The notes below the pieces were generated by a model. The model did no database searches. It was not told the DNA's origin and saw only the letters and a program-made list of their open reading frames with translations. From Quadrisphaera granulorum (GTDB taxonomy: Bacteria; Actinomycetota; Actinomycetes; Actinomycetales; Quadrisphaeraceae): 64,000 nucleotides of DNA. Below are positions 8,508-18,352 of the stretch, piece after piece. Made by a program: the position numbers and the translations under genes. Position 1 is the stretch's first letter; each line of letters opens with the position of its first letter. The stretch covers positions 124,001-188,000 of the forward strand of contig NZ_QGDQ01000003.1 in the NCBI RefSeq assembly GCF_003149145.1, written 5' to 3'.

Positions 8508-9808
8508 CGGAGGAACCCCTCGTAGTGGCGCTGCTGGAGCTGGGACTCGATCTGCTTCACCGTCTCCAGCCCGACGCCGACGACGATGAGGATGGATGTA
8601 CCACCGAAGGGGAAGTTCTGGTTGGCCCCGACCGCCACCAGGGCGACGAGGGGCACCAGCGCCACCAGCCCCAGGTAGAGAGCACCCGGCAGGGTGATGC
8701 GCGTCAGAACGTGGTCCAGGTACTCCGCCGTCGGGCGGCCGGCACGGACGCCGGGGATGAACCCGCCGACCCGCTTGATGTTGTCCGCGACCTCGTCCGG
8801 GTTGAACGTGATGGCCACATAGAAGTACGTGAAGAAGATGATGAGCAGTACGTACGCGACGATGTACGCCGGATGGTCGCCCCGCGTGAAGGTGTTGCGG
8901 ATGAAGGTCACCCAGTCGGACGTGGGGTCACCGAACTGCGCCACCAGGCCCGGCAGGTACAGCAGCGACGACGCGAAGATGACCGGGATGACGCCGGCCA
9001 TGTTGACCTTCATGGGGATGTAGGTGCTCGTCCCGCCGTACATGCGACGGCCGACCATGCGCTTGGCGTACTGCACCGGGATGCGGCGCTGGGACTGCTC
9101 GACGAAGACGACGGCGGCCACGATGAGCAGCCCGACGAGGATGACGATGGCCATCGTTCCCCAGCCCCGCTCGCGGCCGATGGCGAGGACGGAGGTCGGG
9201 AAGGTCGCAGCGACCGACGTGAAGATGAGCAGCGACATGCCGTTGCCGACGCCGCGTTCGGTCACCATCTCGCCCATCCACATGACCAGGCCCGTGCCTG
9301 CGGTCATCGTCAGCACCATGAGCAGGAGGATGACGACGGAGTCATCGGGGATGACCTGCGAGCAGGCGCCGGAGGACGAGGGGAAGAGGTTGCCGGAGCG
9401 GGCCACGGCCACGTAGGTGGTCGACTGGAGCACCGCCAGGGCGATTGTCAGGTATCGCGTGTACTGCGTGAGCTTGGCGGTGCCGGACTGCCCCTCCTTG
9501 TGGAGCTCCTCGAAGCGGGGGATGACCACGCGCAGCAGCTGGATGATGATGCTCGCGGTGATGTAGGGCATGATCCCGAGCGCGAAGACGCTCAGCTGCA
9601 GCAGCGCACCACCGCTGAAGAGGTTCACCAGACCCAGCAGGTCGCTCTGGGTGTCGAGCCCGTTGAGGCACTGCTGCACGTTGGTGTAGCTGACGCCCGG
9701 CGCCGGCACGAAGGACCCGAGGCGGAACACCGCCATGATCGCCAACGTGAAGACGATCTTGCGTCGTAGGTCGGGCGTCTTGAACGCCCGCACGAACGCA
9801 CCTAGCAC
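8504..9808 (-). CDS. secY: Protein translocase subunit SecY
   Basis: Channel subunit of the SecYEG translocon. The product has 434 residues and about ten hydrophobic segments, with characteristic loops such as GIMPYITASIIIQLL and QRRIPVQYAKRMVGRR. The start is GTG with AGGAGG 5 nt upstream. It is separated from rplO by a 377-nt gap with a strong hairpin, so secY-adk-map is probably transcribed separately from the spc block. Confidence 0.97.
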   Translation of the reverse strand: MLGAFVRAFKTPDLRRKIVFTLAIMAVFRLGSFVPAPGVSYTNVQQCLNGLDTQSDLLGLVNLFSGGALLQLSVFALGIMPYITASIIIQLLRVVIPRFEELHKEGQSGTAKLTQYTRYLTIALAVLQSTTYVAVARSGNLFPSSSGACSQVIPDDSVVILLLMVLTMTAGTGLVMWMGEMVTERGVGNGMSLLIFTSVAATFPTSVLAIGRERGWGTMAIVILVGLLIVAAVVFVEQSQRRIPVQYAKRMVGRRMYGGTSTYIPMKVNMAGVIPVIFASSLLYLPGLVAQFGDPTSDWVTFIRNTFTRGDHPAYIVAYVLLIIFFTYFYVAITFNPDEVADNIKRVGGFIPGVRAGRPTAEYLDHVLTRITLPGALYLGLVALVPLVALVAVGANQNFPFGGTSILIVVGVGLETVKQIESQLQQRHYEGFLR

Positions 9809-10185
9809 GTGTCCTCCTGGTCAGTCTCCGCCGGCACCCCGTCCGGGGCTCGGCTGCGAGCGCGGCTTCCCCGCGGGTCTCGCGGGGCGACGGGCGGCGC
9901 GGTCTCGGCGGCATGCGCCGAGCTCCGCTCATGAAAGCCCACCACCGGGCCCGCCCCGGAAACGTCCGGGTGCCGACCCCGCGAGGCTACCCGCCGTGGT
10001 GGGCGCCCGTGGCCGCTCACCGGGTCTGGGAGCTCTGGGCAAGGGGTGCCACCGGCCGGCACGGGCCTCAGCGGTCGAGCTCCGGTCACCGCCCCCCGGA
10101 AGCGGTGAGGGCCCGGACCTGCTGGTCCGGGCCCTCACGATGCCTCATCGCCCCCGACAGGGGACGCCTTGGGGCTGCCGCCCGG
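9809..10185. other. Gap between rplO and secY
   Basis: This 377-nt gap holds the rplO terminator hairpin at 10105-10138. A -10-like TAGCCT lies at 9989-9984 on the minus strand without a good -35, so a secY promoter is likely but not demonstrated. No credible coding frame is seen. Confidence 0.5.
10105..10138 (-). terminator. Terminator after rplO
   Basis: A perfect 15-bp GC stem (10105-10119 with 10124-10138) and a TGCT loop begin 47 nt beyond the rplO stop. It probably ends the S10-spc transcript. Confidence 0.7.
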
Positions 10186-10647
10186 TCAGAGCCGGGTCGT
10201 GGTGCCGCCAGCGGCGGCGATCTTCGCCTCGGCCGAGGCCGAGAACGCGTGCGCGGTCACCTGGACCGGCACGCTGATGTCGCCGGTGCCGAGCACCTTG
10301 ACGCGCTGGCCGGCGCGCACAGCACCAGCAGCCACCAGCTCGTCCACACCGACCTCGCCGCCCTGGGGGAACAGCTCGGAGATGCGGTCGAGGTTGACGA
10401 CCTGCGACACGACCTTGGCGGGGTTCGTGAAGCCGCGCAGCTTGGGCAGGCGCATGTGCAGCGGCATCTGGCCACCCTCGAAGCGCGCCGACACCTGGTA
10501 ACGGGCCTTCGTGCCCTTGGTGCCGCGGCCCGCGGTCTTGCCCTTGCTGGCCTCGCCACGACCCACGCGGGTCTTCGCGGTCTTCGCCCCCGGGGCGGGC
10601 CGCAGGTGGTGGACCTTCAGCGTGTGCTCAGTGGTCTCGTTGCTCAT
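10186..10647 (-). CDS. rplO: Ribosomal protein uL15
   Basis: Large-subunit protein of 153 residues. The N-terminal part is glycine/arginine-rich ([23 protein letters not shown]) and threads into r[21 protein letters not shown] is the family signature. Its ATG overlaps the rpmD stop (ATGA), indicating coupling. It is the last gene before the terminator at 10105-10138. Confidence 0.96.
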   Translation of the reverse strand: MSNETTEHTLKVHHLRPAPGAKTAKTRVGRGEASKGKTAGRGTKGTKARYQVSARFEGGQMPLHMRLPKLRGFTNPAKVVSQVVNLDRISELFPQGGEVGVDELVAAGAVRAGQRVKVLGTGDISVPVQVTAHAFSASAEAKIAAAGGTTTRL

Positions 10648-10832
10648 CGAGCCTCGACCTCCTCCACGGTCACGAGGTGGCGTACCGCGCGCAGCATGCC
10701 GAGCACCTCGGGACGGTCCTCACGGACGACCGACTGGCCGATCCGCTTCAGGCCGAGGGTGCGCAGCGTGTCGCGGTGGTTCTGCTTGCCACCGATCTCC
10801 GACTTGACCTGGGTCACCTTGAGCTGCGCCAT
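10644..10832 (-). CDS. rpmD: Ribosomal protein uL30
   Basis: A 62-residue protein, normal length, with [19 protein letters not shown] and the loop [20 protein letters not shown]. It overlaps rpsE by one base upstream (TGATG) and rplO by four downstream, so three genes are translationally coupled. Confidence 0.95.
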   Translation of the reverse strand: MAQLKVTQVKSEIGGKQNHRDTLRTLGLKRIGQSVVREDRPEVLGMLRAVRHLVTVEEVEAR

Positions 10833-11488
10833 CAGACGGCCGCCGCCCTGGCCCGCAGGAGGGCCGCCGGAGCGACCTCCTCGACCGTGAGGCCACGACG
10901 GGCCGCGACGGACTCGGGCTGCTCGAGGCCCTTCAGCGCGGCCACCGTGGCGTGCACGATGTTGATCGCGTTGGAGGATCCCAGGGACTTGCTCAGCACG
11001 TCGTGGATACCGGCGCACTCGAGCACGGCGCGCACCGGACCACCGGCGATGACACCGGTACCGGGGCTCGCCGGACGCAGCAGCACCACGCCAGCGGCCT
11101 CTTCACCCTGCACGGGGTGGGGGATGGTGCCCTGGATGCGGGGGACGCGGAAGAAGTTCTTCTTCGCCTCCTCCACGCCCTTGGCGATCGCCGCGGGCAC
11201 CTCCTTGGCCTTGCCGTAGCCGACGCCGAGCGTGCCGTCGCCGTCGCCCACCACGACGAGCGCGGTGAAGCTGAAGCGGCGGCCGCCCTTGACGACCTTC
11301 GCGACGCGGTTGATGGTGACGACGCGCTCCAGGAACTGGCTGCGCTCGGCGTCGCCGCCGCGGCCGCCGCGGTCGTTACCGCCGCCGCGCCCGCCGCGGT
11401 CGTTACCGCCGCGCTGGCCGCGGTCGTTCCCCGGGCCGCCGGTCCCGCTGGGGGGGCCGCCGGCGCCCCTGCGCTGTGGTCCGGGCAT
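10832..11488 (-). CDS. rpsE: Ribosomal protein uS5 with RGG-rich N-terminal extension
   Basis: Decoding-fidelity protein of the small subunit. The conserved double-stranded-RNA-binding domain begins near residue 53 ([20 protein letters not shown]) and is complete. Before it lies a 50-residue Gly/Arg/Asn/Asp extension built of repeated [10 protein letters not shown]-like units, encoded by tandem DNA repeats. Short basic extensions are known in actinobacterial uS5, but this one is long and regular. The ATG at 11488 has GGAAGGA upstream, which supports the long form. Confidence 0.95.
   Translation of the reverse strand: MPGPQRRGAGGPPSGTGGPGNDRGQRGGNDRGGRGGGNDRGGRGGDAERSQFLERVVTINRVAKVVKGGRRFSFTALVVVGDGDGTLGVGYGKAKEVPAAIAKGVEEAKKNFFRVPRIQGTIPHPVQGEEAAGVVLLRPASPGTGVIAGGPVRAVLECAGIHDVLSKSLGSSNAINIVHATVAALKGLEQPESVAARRGLTVEEVAPAALLRARAAAV
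11364..11440. repeat. Tandem repeat encoding the uS5 RGG tail
   Basis: Units sharing CCGCGGTCGTT recur at 11364, 11391 and 11415, with periods of 27 and 24 nt. All spacings are multiples of three, so the uS5 frame is kept. Confidence 0.75.
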
Positions 11489-11525
11489 CAGGCGTTCCTT
11501 CCGTTGTCCATGTTCGTACGGGTGC

Positions 11526-11921
11526 TCACAGGGCCAGACCGCCCTCGCGCGCGCCCTCGGCTACAGCGGCCACACGACCGTGGTAGCGGTTGCCGCCGCG
11601 GTCGAAGACCACGGCCTCGATACCGGCGGCCTTGGCGCGCTCGGCGACGATCTCGCCGACGCGACGGGCCTTGGCGGTCTTGTCGCCGTCGTGCCCGCGC
11701 AGGTCGGCCTCCATGGTGGAGGCCGACGCCAGGGTGCGGCCCACGCTGTCGTCCACGACCTGGACGGCGATGTGCCGCGCGGAGCGGATGACCACCAGGC
11801 GCGGGCGAGCCGCGGTGCCGGTGACCTTCTTGCGCACGCGCAGGTGGCGGCGGGCGCGGGCGGCAGAGCCCGTCTTGGCAGCTCCCTTGCGGAGCAGCTT
11901 CGTCCTACTGGCGAGAGCCAT
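11526..11921 (-). CDS. rplR: Ribosomal protein uL18
   Basis: 5S rRNA-binding protein, 131 residues. Diagnostic stretches are [19 protein letters not shown] and [24 protein letters not shown] at the C-terminus. The ATG lies 3 nt after the rplF stop. Confidence 0.96.
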   Translation of the reverse strand: MALASRTKLLRKGAAKTGSAARARRHLRVRKKVTGTAARPRLVVIRSARHIAVQVVDDSVGRTLASASTMEADLRGHDGDKTAKARRVGEIVAERAKAAGIEAVVFDRGGNRYHGRVAAVAEGAREGGLAL

Positions 11922-11923
11922 GA

Positions 11924-12472
11924 CTACTTACCAGCCTTCCCGACCTTGCGCCGGACGACCTCGCCGGCGTAGCGCACGCCCTTGCCCTTGTACGGGTCAG
12001 GCTTGCGCAGCTTGCGGATGTTCGCGGCGACCTCGCCGACGCGCTGCTTGTCGATGCCCGCCACCGCGAAGCGGTTCGGGGCGGACACCGTGAGGGTGAT
12101 GCCCTCCGGCGCCTTGACGAGCACGGGGTGGCTGAAGCCGAGGGCGAACTCCAGGTCGGAGCCGCGGGCCTGCACGCGGTACCCGGTACCCACGATCTCC
12201 ATCTGCTTCTCGAAGCCCTGCGTCACGCCGGTGACCATGTTGGCCAGCAGCGTGCGGGTCAGCCCGTGCAGCGACTTGGAGAGGCGCTCGTCGTTCGGGC
12301 GGGTGACCGCCAGGGTGCCGTCCTCGCTGCGGTCAACCGACAGCGGTGCGGGCACGACGTGCGAGAGGGTCCCCTTGGGGCCCTTGACGGTGACGGTGCG
12401 GCCTTCGGCGCCGTCGATGGTGACGTCCACCCCGGCCGGCACGGCCACGGGGAGCCTTCCGATGCGCGACAT
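11924..12472 (-). CDS. rplF: Ribosomal protein uL6
   Basis: Large-subunit protein near the factor-binding site; 182 residues with two related domains. It begins [15 protein letters not shown] and ends with the signature [25 protein letters not shown]-type tail. The stop is TAG, and rplR starts 2 nt later. Confidence 0.96.
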   Translation of the reverse strand: MSRIGRLPVAVPAGVDVTIDGAEGRTVTVKGPKGTLSHVVPAPLSVDRSEDGTLAVTRPNDERLSKSLHGLTRTLLANMVTGVTQGFEKQMEIVGTGYRVQARGSDLEFALGFSHPVLVKAPEGITLTVSAPNRFAVAGIDKQRVGEVAANIRKLRKPDPYKGKGVRYAGEVVRRKVGKAGK

Positions 12473-12483
12473 GCTCTACCCCC

Positions 12484-12882
12484 TCACCAGACGTAGGCGA
12501 GGACTTCCCCACCCACGCCCTGCTTGCTCGCCTGGCGGTCCGTGAGCAGGCCGGAGGAGGTCGACAGAATCGCCACCCCCAGGCCACCCAGCACGCGCGG
12601 CAGGTTGGTCGACTTGGCGTACACCCGCAGACCGGGCTTGCTCACACGCCGGAGGCCGGCGATGGAGCGCTCACGGTTCGGGCCGTACTTGAGGTCCAGC
12701 ACGAGGCGCTTGCCCACCTCGGCCTCCTCGACGCGCCAGGAGGAGATGTAGCCCTCGCTCTTGAGGATCTCCGCCACGCGGGACTTCAGCTTGCTGTAGG
12801 GCATGGCGACGTCGTCGTGGTACGCCGAGTTGGCGTTCCGCAGGCGCGTCAGCATGTCCGCGATCGGGTCAGTCATCGTCAT
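12484..12882 (-). CDS. rpsH: Ribosomal protein uS8
   Basis: Central-domain 16S rRNA-binding protein and, in E. coli, the translational repressor of the spc operon. The 132-residue product begins [17 protein letters not shown] and ends [12 protein letters not shown]...GGEVLAYVW. Two ATGs (12882 and 12876) are possible; the first is annotated, with GAAGGGCGGA upstream. A 103-nt spacer separates it from rpsN. Confidence 0.95.
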   Translation of the reverse strand: MTMTDPIADMLTRLRNANSAYHDDVAMPYSKLKSRVAEILKSEGYISSWRVEEAEVGKRLVLDLKYGPNRERSIAGLRRVSKPGLRVYAKSTNLPRVLGGLGVAILSTSSGLLTDRQASKQGVGGEVLAYVW

Positions 12883-12985
12883 CGGGCTCGTCCGCCCTTC
12901 CTCGCCGTGGTCCCCCGCGGTACGGGGCCTGCGGCGCAGTGGTTCTTCAGGAGAGTGAGTGCTGGCTCGCCGGGGTGACCCGGGA

Positions 12986-13171
12986 CTACCAGGAGCTCTT
13001 GGTGATACCCGGCAGCTCGCCGCGGTGGGCCATGTCACGCAGGCACACGCGGCACAGGCCGAACTTGCGGTACACCGAGTGCGGGCGACCGCACTTCTGG
13101 CAGCGGGTGTAGGCGCGCACTGCGAACTTCGGCTTGCGCGACGCCTTGACGATCAGAGCGGTCTTGGCCAT
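12986..13171 (-). CDS. rpsZ: Ribosomal protein uS14, zinc type Z
   Basis: A 61-residue uS14 of the short zinc-binding class: the two CxxC pairs CQKC (24-27) and CRVC (40-43) are intact. It is in the normal place between rplE and rpsH. Any zinc-independent long paralogue would lie outside this window. Confidence 0.96.
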   Translation of the reverse strand: MAKTALIVKASRKPKFAVRAYTRCQKCGRPHSVYRKFGLCRVCLRDMAHRGELPGITKSSW

Positions 13172-13193
13172 GGGTGTCTGCCTCAGTCCTCGG

Positions 13194-13778
13194 TCAGTTC
13201 TCGCGGAACGGGAAGCCGAGCAGGCGCAGCAGCGCCCGGCCCTCGTCGTCGCTCGTCGCGGTGGTCACGACCGTGATGTCCATGCCGCGGACGCGGTCGA
13301 TCTTGTCCTGGTCGATCTCGTGGAACATCGACTGCTCGTCGAGACCGAAGGTGTAGTTGCCGCGCCCGTCGAACTGCTTGGGCGAGAGGCCGCGGAAGTC
13401 CCTGATGCGGGGCAGCGCGAGGCTGACCAGACGGTCCAGGAACTCCCACATGCGGTCGCCGCGGAGCGTGACGTGGGCGCCGATCGGCATGCCTTCGCGC
13501 AGCTTGAACTGTGCGATGGACTTGCGGGCCTTGGTGATCGCCGGACGCTGACCGGTGATCAGCGTCAGGTCGCGGACGGCTCCGTCGATCAGCTTGGAGT
13601 CGCGTGCGGCCTCGCCGACGCCCATGTTCACGACGACCTTCACCAGGCGCGGGACCTGCATCACGTTGTCGTGCTTGAACTGCTCGCGCAGCGCCGGGGC
13701 GATCTCCTCGGCGTAGCGGGTCTTCAGGCGCGGCGGCACCTTGGTGCCGGTCGTGCTGGCTGCGGTGTCGGTGCTCAT
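13194..13778 (-). CDS. rplE: Ribosomal protein uL5
   Basis: 5S rRNA-binding protein that contacts the P-site tRNA; 194 residues. [34 protein letters not shown] and [16 protein letters not shown] are typical. Its ATG overlaps the rplX stop by 4 nt. Confidence 0.96.
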   Translation of the reverse strand: MSTDTAASTTGTKVPPRLKTRYAEEIAPALREQFKHDNVMQVPRLVKVVVNMGVGEAARDSKLIDGAVRDLTLITGQRPAITKARKSIAQFKLREGMPIGAHVTLRGDRMWEFLDRLVSLALPRIRDFRGLSPKQFDGRGNYTFGLDEQSMFHEIDQDKIDRVRGMDITVVTTATSDDEGRALLRLLGFPFREN

Positions 13779-14146
13779 GCGATGTCCTCGCCCGAGCGGC
13801 GGGCGACGCGCACGCGCACGGTGCGCTGCACGCCGTCGCGCTCGACGGTCTCGGTGCGGATGCCCACGCGCGTGGGCTTCTTGGTCTTGGGGTCGACGAG
13901 GGCGACGTTGCTGATGTGCAGCGGCGCCTCGTGCGTCTCGATGCCACCGGTACGCGAACCGCGGGCGGTCTGGCCGGCCTTCACGTGCTTCGTGACCCGG
14001 TTGATGCCCTCGACCAGGACGCGGCCGCGCTCGGGGTAGACCTCGAGGACGCGTCCGGTCTTGCCGCGGTCTCCACCACGGGCCTGCGTCTTCCCGGTGA
14101 TGACCTGGACCAGGTCACCCTTCTTGATGCGGGTCTTGGCAGCCAT
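13775..14146 (-). CDS. rplX: Ribosomal protein uL24
   Basis: Assembly-initiator protein of the 50S subunit. The 123-residue product begins with the KOW motif region [25 protein letters not shown]. It is coupled to rplE by ATGA and lies 3 nt after rplN. Confidence 0.96.
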   Translation of the reverse strand: MAAKTRIKKGDLVQVITGKTQARGGDRGKTGRVLEVYPERGRVLVEGINRVTKHVKAGQTARGSRTGGIETHEAPLHISNVALVDPKTKKPTRVGIRTETVERDGVQRTVRVRVARRSGEDIA

Positions 14147-14149
14147 GGC

Positions 14150-14518
14150 TCAGAGCACCTCCGGGGCCAGCGAGATGATCCGCATGAACTTCTTGTCGCG
14201 CAGCTCGCGGCCGACGGGGCCGAAGATGCGGGTGCCGCGCGGGTCACCGTCGTTGCGCAGGATCACCGCGGCGTTCTCGTCGAAGCGGATGTAGGAGCCG
14301 TCCGGGCGGCGGTTCTCCTTGGTGGTGCGGACGATGACGGCCTTGACGACGTCGCCCTTCTTGACGGCACCCCCGGGGATGGCGTCCTTGACGGTGGCGA
14401 CGATGACGTCACCGATGCCGGCGTAGCGCCGCCCGCTGCCGCCGAGCACGCGGATGCAGAGGATCTCCTTGGCACCCGTGTTGTCGGCGACACGCAGTCG
14501 CGACTCCTGCTGGATCAC
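14150..14518 (-). CDS. rplN: Ribosomal protein uL14
   Basis: Intersubunit-bridge protein, exactly 122 residues as in most bacteria, beginning [18 protein letters not shown]. The start codon is GTG. It is separated from rpsQ by 110 nt. Confidence 0.96.
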   Translation of the reverse strand: MIQQESRLRVADNTGAKEILCIRVLGGSGRRYAGIGDVIVATVKDAIPGGAVKKGDVVKAVIVRTTKENRRPDGSYIRFDENAAVILRNDGDPRGTRIFGPVGRELRDKKFMRIISLAPEVL

Positions 14519-14628
14519 TGCTTCTCTCCTGTCGTCACGCCGGTCCTCGCCCCGCGGTGGTCACCGGCTGTCTGCCGGCAAGCCCGGGGGTCGAGCCTCG
14601 CGGAACTCGATGGGACGTCTGGCTGGGC

Positions 14629-14928
14629 TTACTTGGCCCGCTCGAGGACCTCGACCACACGCCACCGCTTGGTGGCCGACAGCGGACGGGTCTCGGCGAT
14701 GCTCACGAGGTCGCCGATACCGGCGGTCTCGTTCTCGTCATGCGCCTTCACCTTGACGGTGCGGCGGATGACCTTCGCGTAGAGCGGGTGCTTCACGCGG
14801 TCCTCGACGGCCACGACCACGGTCTTGGTCATCTTGTCGCTGACCACGTAGCCGCGGCGCGTCTTGCGGTAACCGCGAGCAGCTGTCTGCGCTGCCTCGG
14901 TGGTGGTCTCGTTCACTGCGTCACTCAC
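14629..14928 (-). CDS. rpsQ: Ribosomal protein uS17
   Basis: 16S rRNA-binding OB-fold protein of 99 residues, with [15 protein letters not shown] and [19 protein letters not shown]. The first 19 residues are a polar extension. The GTG start overlaps the rpmC stop (GTGA), indicating coupling. Confidence 0.95.
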   Translation of the reverse strand: MSDAVNETTTEAAQTAARGYRKTRRGYVVSDKMTKTVVVAVEDRVKHPLYAKVIRRTVKVKAHDENETAGIGDLVSIAETRPLSATKRWRVVEVLERAK

Positions 14929-15158
14929 TGGGCGTCGACCTCCCCGATGCCGAGCTCGCGCTCGCGCATCGTCGTGTAGATCCGGGCGATGTCCCGGCGG
15001 ACGGCGCGCAGCCGCCCGTGGTTCTCGAGCTGCCCGGTGGCCGACTGGAAGCGGAGGTTGAACAGCTCCTCCTTGGCCTTGCGCAGCTCCTCGACGAGGC
15101 GCTCGTCCTCGAAACCGCGCAGGGCGGTGGGCTCGAGGCCCTTCGAACCGACGGCCAT
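14925..15158 (-). CDS. rpmC: Ribosomal protein uL29
   Basis: A two-helix protein at the tunnel exit, 77 residues, with [21 protein letters not shown] and the rRNA-contact motif [15 protein letters not shown]. It overlaps rplP by one base (TGATG) and rpsQ by four. Confidence 0.95.
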   Translation of the reverse strand: MAVGSKGLEPTALRGFEDERLVEELRKAKEELFNLRFQSATGQLENHGRLRAVRRDIARIYTTMRERELGIGEVDAQ

Positions 15159-15577
15159 CAGGCCACCCCTCCCTCACGGGTGATGAAGCGGCACTTCATC
15201 GGCAGCTTGTGGATCGCGCGGCGCATGGCCTCGCGGGCGATGTCCTCCGGGACGCCGGAGAGCTCGAACATGACGCGTCCGGGCTTGACATTGCTGATCC
15301 ACCACTCGGGCGAGCCCTTGCCGGAGCCCATGCGGGTCTCGGCGGGCTTCTTGGTCAGCGGGCGGTCCGGGTAGATGTTGATCCAGACCTTGCCGCCACG
15401 CTTGATGTGGCGGGTCATGGCGATACGAGCGGACTCGATCTGGCGGTTGGTCACGTAGCCGTGCTCCAGCGCCTGGATGCCGAAGTCACCGAACGTGATC
15501 GCGGTGCCGCCCGTGGCCTGGCCACGGCGGGTGGGGTGGTGCTGCTTGCGGTGCGCGAGGCGCCGAGGAATCAGCAC
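15158..15577 (-). CDS. rplP: Ribosomal protein uL16
   Basis: Late-assembling protein near the peptidyl-transferase centre, 139 residues. It begins [20 protein letters not shown] and contains [22 protein letters not shown]. The start is GTG. It lies 3 nt after rpsC. Confidence 0.96.
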   Translation of the reverse strand: MLIPRRLAHRKQHHPTRRGQATGGTAITFGDFGIQALEHGYVTNRQIESARIAMTRHIKRGGKVWINIYPDRPLTKKPAETRMGSGKGSPEWWISNVKPGRVMFELSGVPEDIAREAMRRAIHKLPMKCRFITREGGVA

Positions 15578-15580
15578 GGG

Positions 15581-16399
15581 TCAGCCCTCCGATCCGGGTG
15601 CGGACGCCCCGGCCTCGGCCGGAGCGGTGGTGGCGGCGGGCTGGCCCTCGCCACGCTGGGGACGGTCACCGCGCTGGGGACGGTCGCCACGCTGGGGACG
15701 GTCACCGCGCGGGGGACGCGCGCCGCGAGGGGCGGTCGCAGCCTGGGCGGCGAGCTCGCGCTGGGTGTGGTCACCCTTGTAGATCCAGACCTTCACGCCA
15801 ATGCGGCCGAAGGTGGTCTTGGCCTCGTAGAAGCCGTAGTCGATGTACGCGCGCAGCGTGTGCAGCGGCACACGACCCTCGCGGTAGAACTCCGAGCGGC
15901 TCATCTCGGCGCCGCCGAGGCGGCCCGAGCACTGCACACGGATGCCCTTGGCGCCGGCGCGCTGCGCGGACTGCATGCCCTTGCGCATCGCACGGCGGAA
16001 GGACACCCGGCTCGCGAGCTGCTCGGCGATGCCCTGGGCCACCAGCTGCGCCTCGGCCTCGGGGTTCTTCACCTCGAGGATGTTCAGCTGCACCTGCTTG
16101 CCCGTGAGCTTCTCCAGCTCGCCGCGCAGGCGGTCGGCCTCGGCGCCGCGGCGACCGATGACGATGCCCGGGCGTGCGGTGTGGATGTCGACGCGCACAC
16201 GGTCACGGGTGCGCTCGATCTCGACGCGGGCGATGCCGGCCCGGTCCATGCCCTTCGACATGAGCCGGCGGATCTCCACGTCCTCCTTGACGTAGTCGCG
16301 GTACCGCTGACCGGGACGGGTGCTGTCGGCGAACCAACGCGACCGGTGGTCGGTGGTGATGCCGAGGCGGAACCCGTTCGGGTTGACCTTCTGCCCCAT
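15581..16399 (-). CDS. rpsC: Ribosomal protein uS3 with RGDRPQ-repeat tail
   Basis: mRNA-entry protein of the small subunit. The core (residues 1-215) begins [15 protein letters not shown] and has the KH domain segment [20 protein letters not shown]. The C-terminal ~55 residues are a tail of four RGDRPQ-type hexapeptides followed by an Ala/Pro/Glu-rich end, giving 272 residues. Tails after uS3 are common in actinobacteria; the regular hexapeptide repeat is notable. The ATG overlaps the rplV stop by one base. Confidence 0.96.
   Translation of the reverse strand: MGQKVNPNGFRLGITTDHRSRWFADSTRPGQRYRDYVKEDVEIRRLMSKGMDRAGIARVEIERTRDRVRVDIHTARPGIVIGRRGAEADRLRGELEKLTGKQVQLNILEVKNPEAEAQLVAQGIAEQLASRVSFRRAMRKGMQSAQRAGAKGIRVQCSGRLGGAEMSRSEFYREGRVPLHTLRAYIDYGFYEAKTTFGRIGVKVWIYKGDHTQRELAAQAATAPRGARPPRGDRPQRGDRPQRGDRPQRGEGQPAATTAPAEAGASAPGSEG
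15654..15725. repeat. 18-nt tandem repeat in rpsC
   Basis: Four 18-nt units beginning CGCTGGGGACGG (15654, 15672, 15690) or CGCGGGGGACG (15708) encode the RGDRPQ hexapeptides. The first three are nearly identical, and the period preserves the frame. Confidence 0.85.
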
Positions 16400-16806
16400 C
16401 AGCGGGCCCTCCTCGTCTGCGACTGCTCACTGTGGCCAGCGCCCGCGCCGGCCTTCTCGGCCTCGGGGGCGACCACCACGGTGATGTGGCTGGTGCGCTT
16501 GATGATCCGGCCCGCGCGGCCCTGGGCCCGCGGACGGAACCGCTTCAGCGAGACGCCCTCGTCGACGTACGCAGCGCTGATGACCAGGCTGCGCTCGTCG
16601 AAGGCCTCGCTCGCGCGGTCGGCCTTGACGCGGGCGTTCGCGATCGCGCTCTGCACGACCTTGAGCACCGGCTCGCTGGCTGACTGCGGAGCAAAGCTCA
16701 GCACCGCCAGCGCCTCGCTGGCGCGACGTCCGCGGATCAGATCCACGACGCGCCGCGCCTTCTGCGGCGTCACGCGGACGTACCGCGCCTGCGCCTTGGC
16801 TTCCAT
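16399..16806 (-). CDS. rplV: Ribosomal protein uL22
   Basis: Protein whose beta-hairpin lines the exit tunnel. The ATG at 16806 has AGGA 6 nt upstream and gives the conserved start [20 protein letters not shown], 135 residues. A GTG at 16851 would add 15 poorly conserved residues. The loop [25 protein letters not shown] is intact, so the macrolide-contact region looks wild type. Confidence 0.93.
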   Translation of the reverse strand: MEAKAQARYVRVTPQKARRVVDLIRGRRASEALAVLSFAPQSASEPVLKVVQSAIANARVKADRASEAFDERSLVISAAYVDEGVSLKRFRPRAQGRAGRIIKRTSHITVVVAPEAEKAGAGAGHSEQSQTRRAR

Positions 16807-16864
16807 GTCTCGTCCTGCCTCGTGTCTCGGCTGTGTCGGGGAGTTCGTCACCTGCTGACCTGCG

Positions 16865-17146
16865 TCAGCGGCGACGGCCCCGGCGGTCGTCCTTCTCGTG
16901 CCCGCGGAAGGTGCGGGTGGGGGCGAACTCGCCGAGCTTGTGCCCGACCATCGCCTCGGTGACGAACACCGGCACGTGCTTGCGGCCGTCGTGGACAGCG
17001 ATCGTGTGCCCGAGCATGTCCGGGATGATCATCGAACGACGCGACCACGTGCGGATGACGTTCTTGGTGCCCTTTTCGTTCTGGGCGTCCACCTTCTTGA
17101 CCAGGTGGTCGTCGACGAACGGGCCCTTCTTCAGGCTGCGCGGCAT
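16865..17146 (-). CDS. rpsS: Ribosomal protein uS19
   Basis: Head protein of the small subunit, 93 residues, beginning [19 protein letters not shown] and containing [23 protein letters not shown]. It follows rplB by 29 nt in the S10 order. Confidence 0.97.
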   Translation of the reverse strand: MPRSLKKGPFVDDHLVKKVDAQNEKGTKNVIRTWSRRSMIIPDMLGHTIAVHDGRKHVPVFVTEAMVGHKLGEFAPTRTFRGHEKDDRRGRRR

Positions 17147-17175
17147 AGCTCAGCTGCTCCTCAGTCTCTGCGCGC

Positions 17176-18012
17176 TCAGCGCTTCTTGCCGGCGGTGCGC
17201 CGACGGACGATCTGGCGGTCGCTGGCCTTGCCGGGGCGGCGGGTGCGGCCCTCGGCCTGGCCCCACGGGCTGACCGGGTGGCGACCACCGGAGGTCTTGC
17301 CTTCACCACCACCGTGCGGGTGGTCGATCGGGTTCATCGCGACACCGCGGACGGTCGGGCGCTTGCCCTTCCAGCGCATACGGCCGGCCTTGCCCCAGTT
17401 GATGTTGGACTGCTCGGCGTTGCCGACCTCGCCAACGGTGGCGCGGCACTCGACCGACACCGTGCGGACCTCACCGGAGGGCATGCGCAGCTGCGCGGTG
17501 CCGCCCTCGCGGGCCACGAGGCGGATCGAGGCGCCGGCAGAGCGGGCCATCTTGGCGCCGCCACCGGGACGCAGCTCCACGGCGTGCACCACGGTGCCGA
17601 CGGGGATGTTGCGCAGCGGCAGGTTGTTGCCCGGCTTGATGTCGGCCTCGGGGCCGTTCTCGATCCGGTCGCCCTGCTTCAGCTTCGTCGGCGCCAGGAT
17701 GTAGCGCTTCGTGCCGTCGATGTAGTGCAGCAGCGCGAGACGAGCCGTGCGGTTGGGGTCGTACTCGATGTGAGCGACCGTCGCCGGTACGCCGTCCTTG
17801 TCGTGACGGCGGAAGTCGATGACGCGGTAGGCGCGCTTGTGGCCGCCGCCCTGGTGCCGCGTCGTGATACGACCGCTGGAGTTGCGGCCGCCCTTCTTCG
17901 GCAGCGGGCGCACGAGGGACTTCTCGGGCTCGCTGCGCGTGATCTCGACGAAGTCGGCGACCGATGAGCCGCGGCGGCCCGGCGTCGTGGGCTTGTACTG
18001 GCGGATGCCCAT
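17176..18012 (-). CDS. rplB: Ribosomal protein uL2
   Basis: Peptidyl-transferase-proximal protein of 278 residues, normal length. The motif [13 protein letters not shown] with the functionally important His is present, along with [16 protein letters not shown]. It starts 1 nt after the rplW stop region. Confidence 0.97.
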   Translation of the reverse strand: MGIRQYKPTTPGRRGSSVADFVEITRSEPEKSLVRPLPKKGGRNSSGRITTRHQGGGHKRAYRVIDFRRHDKDGVPATVAHIEYDPNRTARLALLHYIDGTKRYILAPTKLKQGDRIENGPEADIKPGNNLPLRNIPVGTVVHAVELRPGGGAKMARSAGASIRLVAREGGTAQLRMPSGEVRTVSVECRATVGEVGNAEQSNINWGKAGRMRWKGKRPTVRGVAMNPIDHPHGGGEGKTSGGRHPVSPWGQAEGRTRRPGKASDRQIVRRRTAGKKR

Positions 18013-18013
18013 G

Positions 18014-18352
18014 TCAGGCCCCTCCCCCGAAGATGTCGATGGTGCCCTCGCGCAGGGTGACGATGGCGCGCTTGGTGTCCTTGCGCTTACCGGTGCCGGT
18101 ACGCGTGCGGCGCTTCTTGCCCTCGCGGTTGAGGGTGTTGACCGAGTCCACCTTGACGCCGAAGATCTTCTCGACGGCGACCTTGATCTCGGTCTTGTTG
18201 GCGCGCGGGTCGACCAGGAACGTGTACTTGCCCTGGTCGAGCAGCGCGTAGCTCTTCTCGGAGACGACCGGGGCGACGAGCACGTCGCGCGGGTCCTTGC
18301 CGACGCCGGCGAACGGGCTGGCCGTGGCGGTCGTCGTGGTGGTCTCGCTCAT
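18014..18352 (-). CDS. rplW: Ribosomal protein uL23
   Basis: Exit-site protein that docks trigger factor and SRP. The 112-residue product has [21 protein letters not shown] and [22 protein letters not shown]. The first ~15 residues are Thr-rich ([12 protein letters not shown]). The start overlaps the rplD stop (ATGA). Confidence 0.96.
   Translation of the reverse strand: MSETTTTTATASPFAGVGKDPRDVLVAPVVSEKSYALLDQGKYTFLVDPRANKTEIKVAVEKIFGVKVDSVNTLNREGKKRRTRTGTGKRKDTKRAIVTLREGTIDIFGGGA

Noticed and set aside
15654-15725. The rpsC repeat as a CRISPR array
   Set aside because: Units are contiguous, without unique spacers, and lie in frame inside a coding sequence.
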